Counted from the stretch's first letter, positions 24,000-32,288 are shown. The stretch is 39,135 bases of DNA from Oscillospiraceae bacterium (GCA_031265355.1 JAISCT010000001.1:1-39135), one strand, 5' to 3'. Notes: generated from the sequence alone by a model not told the origin. Numbers and translations: made by a program.

Positions 24000-24607
24000 C
24001 ACGGGAAGTAAATCTTACGGCTTAGGTTCGGTTGGTTTTCCCAGCGGCGTACCCCCTGTCGCCAATCGGGCGGTTTCCCTTTGAACGCCGTTCCGCCGCG
24101 TTGCCGCCGGCGGGACCGAATTGCCACTGAGTCCGTACTGCAATCCCTCTCGTGCCCCCGAAAGACAGTCTAGGTGTTTTCCACCACAGGACGGTCGGCT
24201 CTTAGCCTCTTTTGCAGACATGGTTTCAGAGAGCCCGGCGCATACGCGCCGAAAGCGCCCCTCCTTGGCCCAGGAAGGTCCGTTCTACCCCTCATCCGCC
24301 GCTGTCCACGCAAGGCAGGCTACTCTGCACACAGCACAAAACAGCACCGCATTGCAGGTTTCACCCTGAGTCGTAGGCGGCTTTCGTCTCCTTCCGCCTC
24401 CCACAAGAACAGGTCTCCACGGCAACCGGGTGGTCGGCCACATGCCATTGCGGCCCGCCCGAAAGCCTTAACCCCCAGCACCCACCCCACACTGGGCGTA
24501 TGCAGCAGGCACCAGGGACTTCATCGATATGCCCTTCAACGGATTTTTAGGCCCGTCTTGGGAACCGCCGGCTCTGACTAGAATACTGCGTCTCAACCAT
24601 TGTGCGA
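24000..24607 (-). ncRNA. OLE RNA (ornate large extremophilic RNA), approximate ends
   Basis: About 600 nt without a credible gene: open frames here have no ribosome binding sites and no recognisable proteins. Many short complementary pairs are present, such as GGCGC/GCGCC at 24237-24250 and AGGCGG/CCGCCT at 24375-24399. A strong promoter points into it on the minus strand. It is followed by a four-helix membrane protein gene and dxs on the same strand. This is the described layout of OLE RNA in Bacillus halodurans and Clostridia (OLE-oapA-dxs), and the size agrees with the about 600-nt class. OLE with OapA forms membrane ribonucleoprotein complexes linked to magnesium, cold and alcohol tolerance. 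Ends are estimated: 5' from the -10 box, 3' from context. Confidence 0.82.
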
Positions 24608-24613
24608 TTACTT

Positions 24614-24642
24614 ATTGTACCACAGCACGGGGAAATAGGCAA
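24614..24642 (-). promoter_or_regulatory. Promoter of OLE RNA and the oapA-dxs block
   Basis: On the minus strand TTGCCT (24642-24637), a 17-nt spacer and TACAAT (24619-24614), with TGG before the -10 box giving an extended -10. Transcription would start near 24607, at the edge of the structured region. Confidence 0.75.
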
Positions 24643-24700
24643 GTGCGCATTCACCGGCCATTTGCGTCAAAAATCCTACAAAAATCCGCAAGAAAAAAGA

Positions 24701-24730
24701 TTGACAACAAAAACTGCGGTCTGTTATGAT
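24701..24730 (+). promoter_or_regulatory. Promoter of the secreted C39-like peptidase gene
   Basis: TTGACA (24701-24706), 18-nt spacer, TATGAT (24725-24730), about 70 nt upstream of the TTG start. It is divergent from the OLE promoter, with the two -35 boxes about 60 bp apart. Confidence 0.75.
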
Positions 24731-24798
24731 GAATTATCTTTTGCGAAAGCCGTGAACAAAAGACATCTGAGAAGAAAGACTGACAGGAGGAAACAACA

Positions 24799-25998
24799 TT
24801 GAAGAAGAGCAGAAACACACGCATCCTCTCCCTGGTGGCCACCCTGGCCGTACTGGCGACGCTCACCGCCGCACTGTTGGCGCCGGCCGCCGCCGCGGCC
24901 GAAGACAAGATCACCATTACGCTAAACGGAGCCGTCGTCATCCCCCGTGACGCCGACGGCAACGAAGTCCTCCCTCTCCTGCGCAGCGGCAGCACATACC
25001 TGCCGGTGCGCGGCGTCGCCGGTCTGCTGGGTCTGGCGGTCGACTGGGACGGCGAGACCCGGACCGTCTACCTGGGTGACAAACCCGATACGCCCGTCTC
25101 AGAGGCGCGTGAAGGCGGTTTGATCACCCTCTGCTTGCACGGCGCCGTCTCCGTGCCCCGCGACATCGACGGAAACGCCGTGGAGCCCTTTATTGAGGGC
25201 GGCTCCACCTTTTTGCCGGTACGCGGCATCTCGAGCCTGCTGGGCCTCTCGGTCGACTGGGACGGCGAAACCAGGACCGTCCTGCTCCTGAGCGCCTCGG
25301 CGCCGGCTCCCTCCGAGTTCGCCGCGGATACGGACAACAAAATCCCTTACGACACCGCTCTCACCATCGAAGGCGCCGCCGGTGTAGAGCGGGCCGCCGA
25401 CCACAAGGACTCCCCCTATTTCCATGCGCTCGACTACTACCGTATGAAGTCCGGCGGCACCCTGACGCTGCTGGAAAATTTCAAGACACAGCAACAGACC
25501 ACCGAGTGGACCTGCGGCACGTCGGCCGCTCTCATGGTTCTTGAGTATTACGGCCTGCGCGGCACGGAGAGCGACCAGTCGCTGGTGCGTCTGCGCGGCA
25601 AGGACCAGCCGGGGTACTCCTCGCTCACGCACATGCGGAACATTTTCGAGAGACTCGGTGGTTTTGCGTCGGACCATACATACAACTACGCAAACACCGA
25701 CGACATCACCCAGGCGATGCTGCTGGATTTCCTGAAACGAGATATCCCCGTCATGGTCGAGTGGTGCGACTGGAACGGACACTGGCAGGTCATCATCGGC
25801 TACGACACCATGGGTACCGCGAACGAGGCTGACGATGTGCTGATCCTGGCCGATCCGTACGACACCTCCGACCACTGGCAGGACGGTTACATCACGATCA
25901 ACGCCGAACGTTTCTTCTACACTTGGAGCAATACCTATCCTTTCGACGACGGCGGCAAAGACAAACTCTTCCTCGCCGTCTGGCCGGCAGACAGATGA
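24799..25998 (+). CDS. Secreted C39-like cysteine peptidase with two copper-amine-oxidase-type repeats
   Basis: A 399-residue exported protein. Residues 1-34 are a signal peptide (KKSRNTR, then a hydrophobic core ending AAAAA). Two similar repeats follow at about 37-93 and 107-163, both with STxLPVRG and LLGLxVDWDGETRTV, the copper amine oxidase N-terminal-like (PF07833) stalk domain used in Firmicutes for surface display. The C-terminal domain is a papain-like C39_2-type peptidase: Cys239 in TEWTCGTSAALMVLEYYG, His328 in GHWQVIIGYD and Asp351 in LADPYD form the likely triad. Start is TTG 24799 with AGGAGG 8 nt upstream. The target is unknown; it lacks an adjacent bacteriocin exporter. Confidence 0.85.
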   Translation: MKKSRNTRILSLVATLAVLATLTAALLAPAAAAAEDKITITLNGAVVIPRDADGNEVLPLLRSGSTYLPVRGVAGLLGLAVDWDGETRTVYLGDKPDTPVSEAREGGLITLCLHGAVSVPRDIDGNAVEPFIEGGSTFLPVRGISSLLGLSVDWDGETRTVLLLSASAPAPSEFAADTDNKIPYDTALTIEGAAGVERAADHKDSPYFHALDYYRMKSGGTLTLLENFKTQQQTTEWTCGTSAALMVLEYYGLRGTESDQSLVRLRGKDQPGYSSLTHMRNIFERLGGFASDHTYNYANTDDITQAMLLDFLKRDIPVMVEWCDWNGHWQVIIGYDTMGTANEADDVLILADPYDTSDHWQDGYITINAERFFYTWSNTYPFDDGGKDKLFLAVWPADR

Positions 25999-26026
25999 TC
26001 GGGCTCCACTTTCATCAAAAAGACTC

Positions 26027-26055
26027 TTGACCGCGGCGAGCAAATGTGGTATAGT
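26027..26055 (+). promoter_or_regulatory. Promoter of the rpmG-secE-nusG-rplKA operon
   Basis: TTGACC (26027-26032), 17-nt spacer, TATAGT (26050-26055). About 100 nt of leader separates it from rpmG. Confidence 0.75.
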
Positions 26056-26153
26056 AAAGTTTACCTGTAAAGGGTTCTTTTTTTGATGGGAAAATTTCGG
26101 AGCCGCCGGCAACGTGCGGCCTCCTCTCCGCTTACAGAAAGGATGTGTTTCTC

Positions 26154-26303
26154 ATGCGCGTGAAAATCACCCTGTCGTGTACCGAGTGCAAGCAGCGCAA
26201 CTACAACACGATGAAAAACAAGAAAAATGACCCGGATCGCCTGGAGATGAACAAGTACTGTCGTTTCTGCCGCAAACATACGCCGCACAAAGAATCCAAA
26301 TAA
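26154..26303 (+). CDS. rpmG: 50S ribosomal protein L33
   Basis: A 49-residue ribosomal protein, too short for most gene finders. It reads [20 protein letters not shown], then [29 protein letters not shown]. The two CxxC pairs (CTEC and CRFC) make this the zinc-binding form of L33. The ribosome binding site is AAAGGA upstream of ATG 26154. Its place as first gene before secE and nusG is the normal arrangement in Firmicutes. Confidence 0.95.
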   Translation: MRVKITLSCTECKQRNYNTMKNKKNDPDRLEMNKYCRFCRKHTPHKESK

Positions 26304-26378
26304 GACCGCCGCGCCGCGCGGCATAGACGACGCCCGGGGCTCTCCCGCGGCTTCCAATCAAAACGGGTGGGTGAGAAC

Positions 26379-26669
26379 ATGTCTGAGACCGACAACAAAA
26401 ATGGCGACCTCCACAGCGGCGCCGACAAAAAGCCCGAGGCAAAGAAAACTGCCAAAAAACGCGCGCCCAAGGGCCAGGGCCGTGTCGCGCTCTGGATGCG
26501 CGAGATGCGTTCCGAGCTGAAGAAGGTCGTCTGGCCCGCACCGAAGCAGGTGCTAAACAACTCGACCATCGTCATTGTATCCGTTATCCTGATCGGCGGC
26601 ATCATCGCCGTGTATGACCTGTTGGCCAATCGCCTGCTCACCGCGGTGATCGGCCTCTTCCAGAGTTGA
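26379..26669 (+). CDS. secE: Preprotein translocase subunit SecE
   Basis: SecE (96 residues) is an essential small membrane subunit of the SecYEG channel. A hydrophilic lysine-rich N-terminus is followed by the family core WMREMRSELKKVVWPAPKQVLNNSTIVIVSVILIGGIIAVYDLL, whose KKVVWPxxxQ segment is diagnostic, and a single membrane helix. The start is ATG 26379 (MSETDNK), with GGGTGAG upstream. A GTG four codons earlier is less likely. Confidence 0.95.
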   Translation: MSETDNKNGDLHSGADKKPEAKKTAKKRAPKGQGRVALWMREMRSELKKVVWPAPKQVLNNSTIVIVSVILIGGIIAVYDLLANRLLTAVIGLFQS

Positions 26670-26675
26670 TCTGCA

Positions 26676-27200
26676 ATGTCTGAGAATGCAAAGTGGTTTG
26701 TGGTGCACACTTACTCCGGTTACGAGAACAAGGTGGCCGCCACGATTGAAAAAGCGGTGGAAAACCGCAAGCTCCACGACCTCATCTTAGCCGTCAGCGT
26801 CCCGACGCACGAGGTGACAGAGATCACTGACTCCAAGCGCAAGACCGTGGAGCGCAAGATCTTTCCCGGTTATGTTCTCGTCAAGATGGTCATGACGGAC
26901 GAGAGCTGGCACGTTGTACGCAACACCCGCGGCGTGACCGGCTTTGTGGGCCCCGGTTCGAGGCCCGTACCGCTGACCGAGCAGGAAGTGGCCGCTCTCG
27001 GTGTGGAGAAACACGAAGTCGTCGTGGCCTATGCGGTGGGCGACAGCGTCAAAATCATCGATGGACCGCTGGAGAACTTCATCGGTCTTGTCGAGGAGAT
27101 CGCGACGGACAAGAATCGCGTCCGTGTGGTTGTGTCCATGTTCGGCCGTGAAACGCCGGTGGAATTGGAGCTCGATCAGGTCGAGCCCATGGTCTCTTAA
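26676..27200 (+). CDS. nusG: Transcription termination/antitermination factor NusG
   Basis: NusG (174 residues) binds RNA polymerase and affects pausing and Rho action. The NGN domain starts WFVVHTYSGYENKVAATIEKAVENR and contains KIFPGYVLVKMVMTDESWHVVRNTRGVTGFVG. The C-terminal KOW domain has YAVGDSVKIIDGPLENFIGLVEEIATDKNRVRVVVSMFGRETPVELELDQVE. It starts 6 nt after the secE stop and has only a weak ribosome binding site, suggesting coupling. Confidence 0.97.
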   Translation: MSENAKWFVVHTYSGYENKVAATIEKAVENRKLHDLILAVSVPTHEVTEITDSKRKTVERKIFPGYVLVKMVMTDESWHVVRNTRGVTGFVGPGSRPVPLTEQEVAALGVEKHEVVVAYAVGDSVKIIDGPLENFIGLVEEIATDKNRVRVVVSMFGRETPVELELDQVEPMVS

Positions 27201-27314
27201 CTTTTTTCTCGCGTGGGAGGGGCGCTCCGCCCCGTGGCACGGAACTACGCGCCCGGCAAAACAGCTTGGCGCCGCCGGCCGCACCACAACACGACAACAG
27301 GAGGAACAGATGAA

Positions 27315-27740
27315 ATGGCACAAAAAGTAGTCGGCTTTATCAAGCTACAGATCCCCGCGGGCAAAGCGACGCCCGCGCCGCCCGTCGGCCCCGCTCTGGG
27401 CCAGCACGGCGTCAATATCATGGGCTTTACAAAGGAGTTCAACGAGCGTACAAAGAACGACATCGGCCTCATCATCCCGGTGGTCATCACGGTGTACGCG
27501 GATCGTTCCTTCTCTTTCATCACAAAGACGCCGCCCGCCCCCGTTCTCATCAAGAAGGCCTGTAAGATCGAGTCCGGCTCCGCCACACCTCACAAAGACA
27601 AAGTGGCGACGCTGTCCAAAGAGGACATGCGCAAGATCGCCGAGACCAAGATGCCAGACTTAAACGCGGCCAACATCGAATCGGCCATGCGCATGATCGC
27701 CGGTACGGCGCGTAGCATGGGCGTTTTGGTGGAAGAGTAA
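27315..27740 (+). CDS. rplK: 50S ribosomal protein L11
   Basis: L11 (141 residues) forms the GTPase-associated centre of the large subunit. The highly conserved start is [35 protein letters not shown], and the end is [24 protein letters not shown]. The correct start is ATG 27315 (MAQKVVGF), with AGGAGG upstream; the open frame reaches further up but the extra part is not L11-like. Confidence 0.97.
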   Translation: MAQKVVGFIKLQIPAGKATPAPPVGPALGQHGVNIMGFTKEFNERTKNDIGLIIPVVITVYADRSFSFITKTPPAPVLIKKACKIESGSATPHKDKVATLSKEDMRKIAETKMPDLNAANIESAMRMIAGTARSMGVLVEE

Positions 27741-27753
27741 GGGGGGACGAGAG

Positions 27754-28446
27754 ATGTTTCGCGGAAAGAAATACAAAGACAGTGCCAAACTGATCGAGCA
27801 TATGAAGCTCTATGACGCCGAGGACGCGCTGACGCTGGCGATTCAGACCGCCAAAGCCAAATTTGACGAAACGTTGGAGATCCACGTGAAGCTCGGCGTC
27901 GACTCCCGCCATGCCGATCAGCAGGTGCGCGGCTCTATCGTTTTGCCGCACGGCACCGGTAAGGTCCGGCGTGTGCTTGTCTTTGCGAAAGGTGACAAAG
28001 CCAAGGAGGCGGAGGCCGCCGGCGCCGAATTTGTGGGCGCCGAGGAGCTGGTCGCTCGGATCACCGGCGAGAACTTCTTTGACTACGATGTCGTCGTGGC
28101 CACGCCCGACATGATGGGCGTCGTCGGCCGTCTGGGTAAGGTGCTCGGTCCAAAGGGCCTGATGCCGAACCCAAAGGCCGGCACCGTGACCATGGACGTG
28201 ACCCGCGCCATCGGCGAGATCAAAGCCGGTAAAGTCGAATACCGTCTCGACAAAACCAACATCATCCACTGCCCTATCGGCAAAGTCTCCTTTGGGCAAG
28301 AGAAGCTAAGCGAGAACTTTCAGGCGCTTCTCGGCGCCATCATCCGTGCCCGTCCCGCCGCCGCAAAGGGGCAGTATATCCGCTCCTGCGTCGTGGCCTC
28401 CACCATGGGGCCGGGCATCAAAGTCAACGCCGCCAAAATGGCGTAA
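27754..28446 (+). CDS. rplA: 50S ribosomal protein L1
   Basis: L1 (230 residues) forms the L1 stalk at the tRNA exit site and represses its own operon in many bacteria. Family hallmarks are [65 protein letters not shown] and the end [10 protein letters not shown]. It follows rplK by 13 nt with a GGGGGG site. In this genome it is the last gene of the operon: a strong terminator follows 14 nt after the stop. Confidence 0.97.
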   Translation: MFRGKKYKDSAKLIEHMKLYDAEDALTLAIQTAKAKFDETLEIHVKLGVDSRHADQQVRGSIVLPHGTGKVRRVLVFAKGDKAKEAEAAGAEFVGAEELVARITGENFFDYDVVVATPDMMGVVGRLGKVLGPKGLMPNPKAGTVTMDVTRAIGEIKAGKVEYRLDKTNIIHCPIGKVSFGQEKLSENFQALLGAIIRARPAAAKGQYIRSCVVASTMGPGIKVNAAKMA

Positions 28447-28459
28447 CCAAAACCGCGTC

Positions 28460-28489
28460 AAAGGGCATTGGGAAACCAATGCCCTTTTT
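28460..28489 (+). terminator. Intrinsic terminator after rplA
   Basis: A 12-bp perfect stem (AAAGGGCATTGG and complement) with a GAAA loop, followed by TTTTT. It would stop the ribosomal operon here, before the two-component genes. Confidence 0.9.
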
Positions 28490-28523
28490 CATAATTCAAC
28501 TGTTACGAAAGGTTTGTGGTGAG

Positions 28524-29225
28524 ATGACGGCCCCCAAAACCGGCGTTTTGCTGGTCGACGACGACGCAATGATCACCGAGGCCGTTGCCTCGTTTTTCGA
28601 ACACCACGGTTTTCGTGTCTTTACGGCAGGCAACGGACGGCAGGCGCTCACACTCTTCGACCGGGAGAACATCGCGCTCGTCCTGCTGGACCTCATGCTG
28701 CCGGATCTCTCCGGCGAGGATGTCTGCCGGGCCCTCCGGCGGCGCTCGCGCGTACCCATCATCATGCTGACGGCCAAGGCCGGTGAGGACCACGTGCTGG
28801 CGGGCCTCGGCCTCGGCGCGGACGACTACGTCACAAAGCCCTTCAGCCTCAAAGAGCTCCACGCGCGCGCGCAGGCCGTGCTGCGCCGGACACGCGGCGA
28901 TCTGCTGCCGCTCACCGTGAAAAACTCCTTCGGCGGCGGCGACCTCGTTGTCGACTTTGAGAAAAATCTCGTTTTAAAAAAACAGGCGCCCGTCGCGCTG
29001 ACGCCCAGTGAGATCAGACTTTTGTCGCTCTTCGTCCGCTGTCCCGGCCGGGTGTTCACGCGCGCGGAGCTCATCGAGAAGGCGCTGGGCGACGAATTCG
29101 ACGGTTACGATCGGGCCATCGACAGCCACATCAAAAACCTGCGGCAAAAGATCGAGGACGACCCCAAGGCCCCGGTCTATGTACTGACTGTCCACGGCTT
29201 GGGCTACAAATTTGCCGGGGTGTGA
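28524..29225 (+). CDS. OmpR/PhoB family response regulator
   Basis: A 233-residue DNA-binding response regulator. The receiver domain has the acidic pocket VLLVDDD (residues 8-14), phosphorylation site Asp56 in LVLLDLMLPD, and Lys in VTKPFS near residue 106. The C-terminal winged helix of the OmpR type contains TPSEIRLLSLFVRCPGRVFTRAELIEKALGDEFDGYDRAIDSHIKNLRQKIEDDPKAPVYVLTVHGLGYKF. ATG 28524 was chosen because the protein then starts just before the receiver fold. It pairs with the kinase gene 34 nt downstream. Confidence 0.92.
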   Translation: MTAPKTGVLLVDDDAMITEAVASFFEHHGFRVFTAGNGRQALTLFDRENIALVLLDLMLPDLSGEDVCRALRRRSRVPIIMLTAKAGEDHVLAGLGLGADDYVTKPFSLKELHARAQAVLRRTRGDLLPLTVKNSFGGGDLVVDFEKNLVLKKQAPVALTPSEIRLLSLFVRCPGRVFTRAELIEKALGDEFDGYDRAIDSHIKNLRQKIEDDPKAPVYVLTVHGLGYKFAGV

Positions 29226-29259
29226 CGCACCCATCTTAATCAGGTTCGAGGTGAGGGAT

Positions 29260-30648
29260 ATGGGTCGGAGTCTGCAGGCACGGCTGTCTTTGACCATCGC
29301 ACTGGCTGTACTGCTCACGGTGGCGCTGATCAGCTTACTGGCCAATCTGTTGATCAGCCGTCGGTTTGAAAATTACATCATGCGACAGCAGAGCGTCCGG
29401 ACGGCGGATATTGTGGAAAACATCCTCCACCAGTTCAACGGCCTGACGTGGGACACGGAGGCCCTCCACGCGGCGGGCATGTACGCTTTGTATGACGGAT
29501 ATATCGTCAAAGTGTACGACAAAGAGGACCGGCTGGTCTGGGACGCGGAAAACCACGACATGACGCTGTGCCACCAGGTCATGGACGAGATCTCTCAGCG
29601 GATGGAAAAGCGCCGTCCAAGCGGCGGGCAGTTCGTCACGCGGGACTACCCGCTGCTGCACGACGGCCGCCCGGTGGGCAGGACCTCCATCGGTTACTAC
29701 GGACCGTACTTTTTGAGCGAGAACGATTTCCAATTTTTGTCAGCTTTGAATGAGATTCTCGTCTCCGTCGGGCTTTTTGCCATGGCCGTGGCGTTTGTCA
29801 TCGGCGGTCTTCTGGCCCGGCGCCTCGCGCGGCCCATCACCAAGACAGTCGATATCACCAAACAAATTGCCGAGGGCAACTACGCCATCCGCTTCGAGGA
29901 GCGGACCAAGACCCGGGAGCTGAGCGAACTGGTCGCCACCGTGAATCATCTCTCCGTCGCACTGCGGCGGCAGGAGACGCTGCGCAAACGGCTCACCGCC
30001 GATGTGGCCCACGAACTGCGCACGCCGCTCGCGGCGGTCGGCGCGCACCTGGAGGCCATGCTCGAAGGCGTGTGGGAACCCACCGCGGCGCGTTTGAGAA
30101 GCTGCCATGAAGAGATCCGCCGCCTCGGCACCCTGGTGCAGGACCTTGAGTGTCTGGCGCAGGTCGACAGCGACAACACGCATCTCGACCTTGCGCCGGT
30201 GAACTTGCTGGAGGCCGCTCGCTCGGCAAGCGAGAGCTTCTCGGCCGCGCTGCGGAACAAACAGCTGACGCTCACGGTGGAGGGCCCGGCCGTCGCCGTC
30301 CTCGCCGACCGCGACCGGCTCAGCCAGGTAACGACGAATCTGCTCTCAAACGCAGTAAAGTACACGCCCGAGCAGGGGCGCATCCGTCTCACGACGGCGG
30401 ACCTCGGCACACAGGGCGCTCTCTCGGTGGAGGACACCGGCCCCGGCATCCCGGAGACCTCTCTCCCGCTGCTCTTCGAGCGGTTTTACCGGGCGGACCA
30501 ATCCCGCGCGCGGGAGACGGGCGGTGCAGGCATCGGACTCGCGATCGTGAAGTCCATCGTAGAGGCTCATCAAGGGACTGTGACGGTGGAGAGCCGCCCC
30601 GGCGAGGGCAGTCGTTTCACTGTCACTCTGCCCAAGCCGGCGCTGTGA
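29260..30648 (+). CDS. Sensor histidine kinase (HisKA type)
   Basis: A 462-residue membrane sensor kinase. Two membrane helices (about residues 11-33 and 165-190) flank an extracytoplasmic sensor region. Then come a HAMP domain (RPITKTVDITKQIAEGNYAIRFEE) and HisKA with the phosphorylated His251 in DVAHELRTPLAA. The ATP-binding domain has the N box TTNLLSNAVKYTPEQG, G1 EDTGPGIPE, F box LFERFYRAD and G2 GAGIGLAIVKSI. It forms a two-gene system with the upstream regulator. The signal is unknown; the layout resembles BaeS-like envelope-stress kinases. Start ATG 29260 with GAGGTGAGG upstream. Confidence 0.92.
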   Translation: MGRSLQARLSLTIALAVLLTVALISLLANLLISRRFENYIMRQQSVRTADIVENILHQFNGLTWDTEALHAAGMYALYDGYIVKVYDKEDRLVWDAENHDMTLCHQVMDEISQRMEKRRPSGGQFVTRDYPLLHDGRPVGRTSIGYYGPYFLSENDFQFLSALNEILVSVGLFAMAVAFVIGGLLARRLARPITKTVDITKQIAEGNYAIRFEERTKTRELSELVATVNHLSVALRRQETLRKRLTADVAHELRTPLAAVGAHLEAMLEGVWEPTAARLRSCHEEIRRLGTLVQDLECLAQVDSDNTHLDLAPVNLLEAARSASESFSAALRNKQLTLTVEGPAVAVLADRDRLSQVTTNLLSNAVKYTPEQGRIRLTTADLGTQGALSVEDTGPGIPETSLPLLFERFYRADQSRARETGGAGIGLAIVKSIVEAHQGTVTVESRPGEGSRFTVTLPKPAL

Positions 30649-30662
30649 GGCAGTCCCACGTC

Positions 30663-30691
30663 TTGTCTTTGGCCGTGGGATATGATATGCT
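30663..30691 (+). promoter_or_regulatory. Possible promoter of the AAA ATPase gene
   Basis: TTGTCT (30663-30668), 17-nt spacer, TATGCT (30686-30691), lying 37 nt before the gene start. A 7-bp inverted repeat (TCCCACG at 30654-30660, CGTGGGA at 30674-30680) overlaps it and could be a regulator site. Confidence 0.5.
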
Positions 30692-30728
30692 TTCGTCAGC
30701 GGGCAAAACAAACCAGGGGGACAAAAAA

Positions 30729-32288
30729 ATGAGATATTTCAACATCGCCGGCCCCTGCAACCGGGAAAAACATTATATGATAGAGGCGTCTTCCCGTCTT
30801 CACGGCGTGGATCGACTGATTGACATGGAGCAGTATTTTGTCATCCACGCGGCGCGCCAGAGCGGGAAAACGACTTATCTCAGAGATCTGGAGCAGCGGC
30901 TCAGCACAAGCGGACGCTGTTACGCACTGTACTGCTCGTTGGAGACGGCGCAGGGCGTCACCGATCCGGGTCATGGGATACCGGTCGTTTTTGACTGCAT
31001 AACGCTTGCCCTGCAACGCTCCACCATTCCCTTCGTATATGACGAGCGATATGAAAAAGAAAAGGCAACCCGGCCGTTGGTCGCGCTCAACATCTTTCTG
31101 ACGGACTTGTGCAAAAGCCTGGACAAACCATTGGTGATTTTATTTGATGAGGTCGACTGCCTGAGCGGAGATGCGTTGATCTCGTTTCTGCGCCAATTGC
31201 GCATGGGCTATAACGAGCGTAGCACCAGCCCCTTTGTACGCTCGATAGCCCTTGTCGGGATGCGCAGCATCCGCGACTACAAAGCGAACATACGCCCGGA
31301 GAGTGAATCCCTTGGTTCCGCGAGCCCGTTTAATATTGTGACAGAGTCGCTGACATTGGAAAATTTTACTGAGCTCGAAATCAGCAGTCTCTATCGGCAG
31401 CACACCGATGAAACAGGGCAAATATTTGAAGAATCATCCGTTGCACTGATTTACCAACAGACCCGAGGACAGCCATGGCTCGTCAACGCCATTGCTCGTG
31501 AAGTGATTGTTGAAACGCTACAATCTGACTACACAAAACCGGTCACCGTCGATCTTGTCGAGGCCGCCATTCAGACAATCATCCTGCGCCGGGATACGCA
31601 CATTGACAGCCTATTGGAGCGGCTAAAAGAGGCGCGTGTACGGAAGGTGATAGAACCGATCATCATGGGCGAGGACGTCTTAGATCGTCTTTCAGATGAT
31701 TTTCAATATGTTCAGGACCTGGGACTCATCAGCGACGCAGGCGGGCGATTGGCGCCGGCCAACCCCATATACGCCGAGGTCATCGCCCGCACACTGACAT
31801 ACACCGCACAGCGGATTTTGACGGAAAACAACGACATATATCAAATGCCCTGCTATATACGTGACGGACGCATAGATATGGACGTTCTGATGCGCGACTT
31901 TCAGCGGTTTTGGCGAGAAAACAGCGACATTTGGACAAAACGGTTCGACTACGACGAGGCGGCGCCGCACTTGATCTTGATGGCGTTTTTACAGCGCGTG
32001 ATCAACGGCGGCGGACAGATCATCCGCGAAATGGCGGCGGGCCGCGGACGCCTGGATTTGTGCGTCGTCTATGAGGGGGCAAAATATCCGCTGGAGCTCA
32101 AGCTGTGGCGCGGGGAAAAGAGCAGAACGCAGGGCATCGAACAGACGCTGCGATACATGGACACCTGCGGCACCACAGAGGGCTGGCTCGCCATTTTCAA
32201 CCGCAGCGCGAGCGCGGCATGGGACGACAAAATTTATACAGAGAAAGAGATCGTCGACGGGAAAACGGTCACCATTGTGGGACTATAG
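30729..32288 (+). CDS. AAA-like ATPase with C-terminal PD-(D/E)XK nuclease-like domain
   Basis: A 519-residue protein. The N-terminal P-loop ATPase has Walker A in HAARQSGKTTYLRDL (Lys47) and Walker B in LVILFDEVD (Asp140-Glu141), in the style of the AAA-like group (PF14516/PF09820 relatives). A helical middle part, including a winged-helix-like segment (SVALIYQQTRGQPWLVNAIAREV), follows. The last 80 residues hold GRLDLCVVYEGAKYPLELKLW, where Asp443 and Glu456-x-Lys458 match the PD-(D/E)XK nuclease core. Similar proteins are scattered in anaerobes, often in many copies. Function unknown; a defence, mobile or regulatory role has been suggested for related families but is not shown. GGGGG lies 8 nt before ATG 30729. 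Its end overlaps the convergent reductase gene by 6 nt. Confidence 0.75.
   Translation: MRYFNIAGPCNREKHYMIEASSRLHGVDRLIDMEQYFVIHAARQSGKTTYLRDLEQRLSTSGRCYALYCSLETAQGVTDPGHGIPVVFDCITLALQRSTIPFVYDERYEKEKATRPLVALNIFLTDLCKSLDKPLVILFDEVDCLSGDALISFLRQLRMGYNERSTSPFVRSIALVGMRSIRDYKANIRPESESLGSASPFNIVTESLTLENFTELEISSLYRQHTDETGQIFEESSVALIYQQTRGQPWLVNAIAREVIVETLQSDYTKPVTVDLVEAAIQTIILRRDTHIDSLLERLKEARVRKVIEPIIMGEDVLDRLSDDFQYVQDLGLISDAGGRLAPANPIYAEVIARTLTYTAQRILTENNDIYQMPCYIRDGRIDMDVLMRDFQRFWRENSDIWTKRFDYDEAAPHLILMAFLQRVINGGGQIIREMAAGRGRLDLCVVYEGAKYPLELKLWRGEKSRTQGIEQTLRYMDTCGTTEGWLAIFNRSASAAWDDKIYTEKEIVDGKTVTIVGL

Noticed and set aside
24000..24607. RNase P RNA, tmRNA or 6S RNA instead of OLE
   Set aside because: The conserved RNase P core sequences and the tmRNA ends were not seen, and gene context points to OLE.
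28447..28523. L10-type leader before rplJ
   Set aside because: No rplJ follows; the only structure here is the intrinsic terminator.
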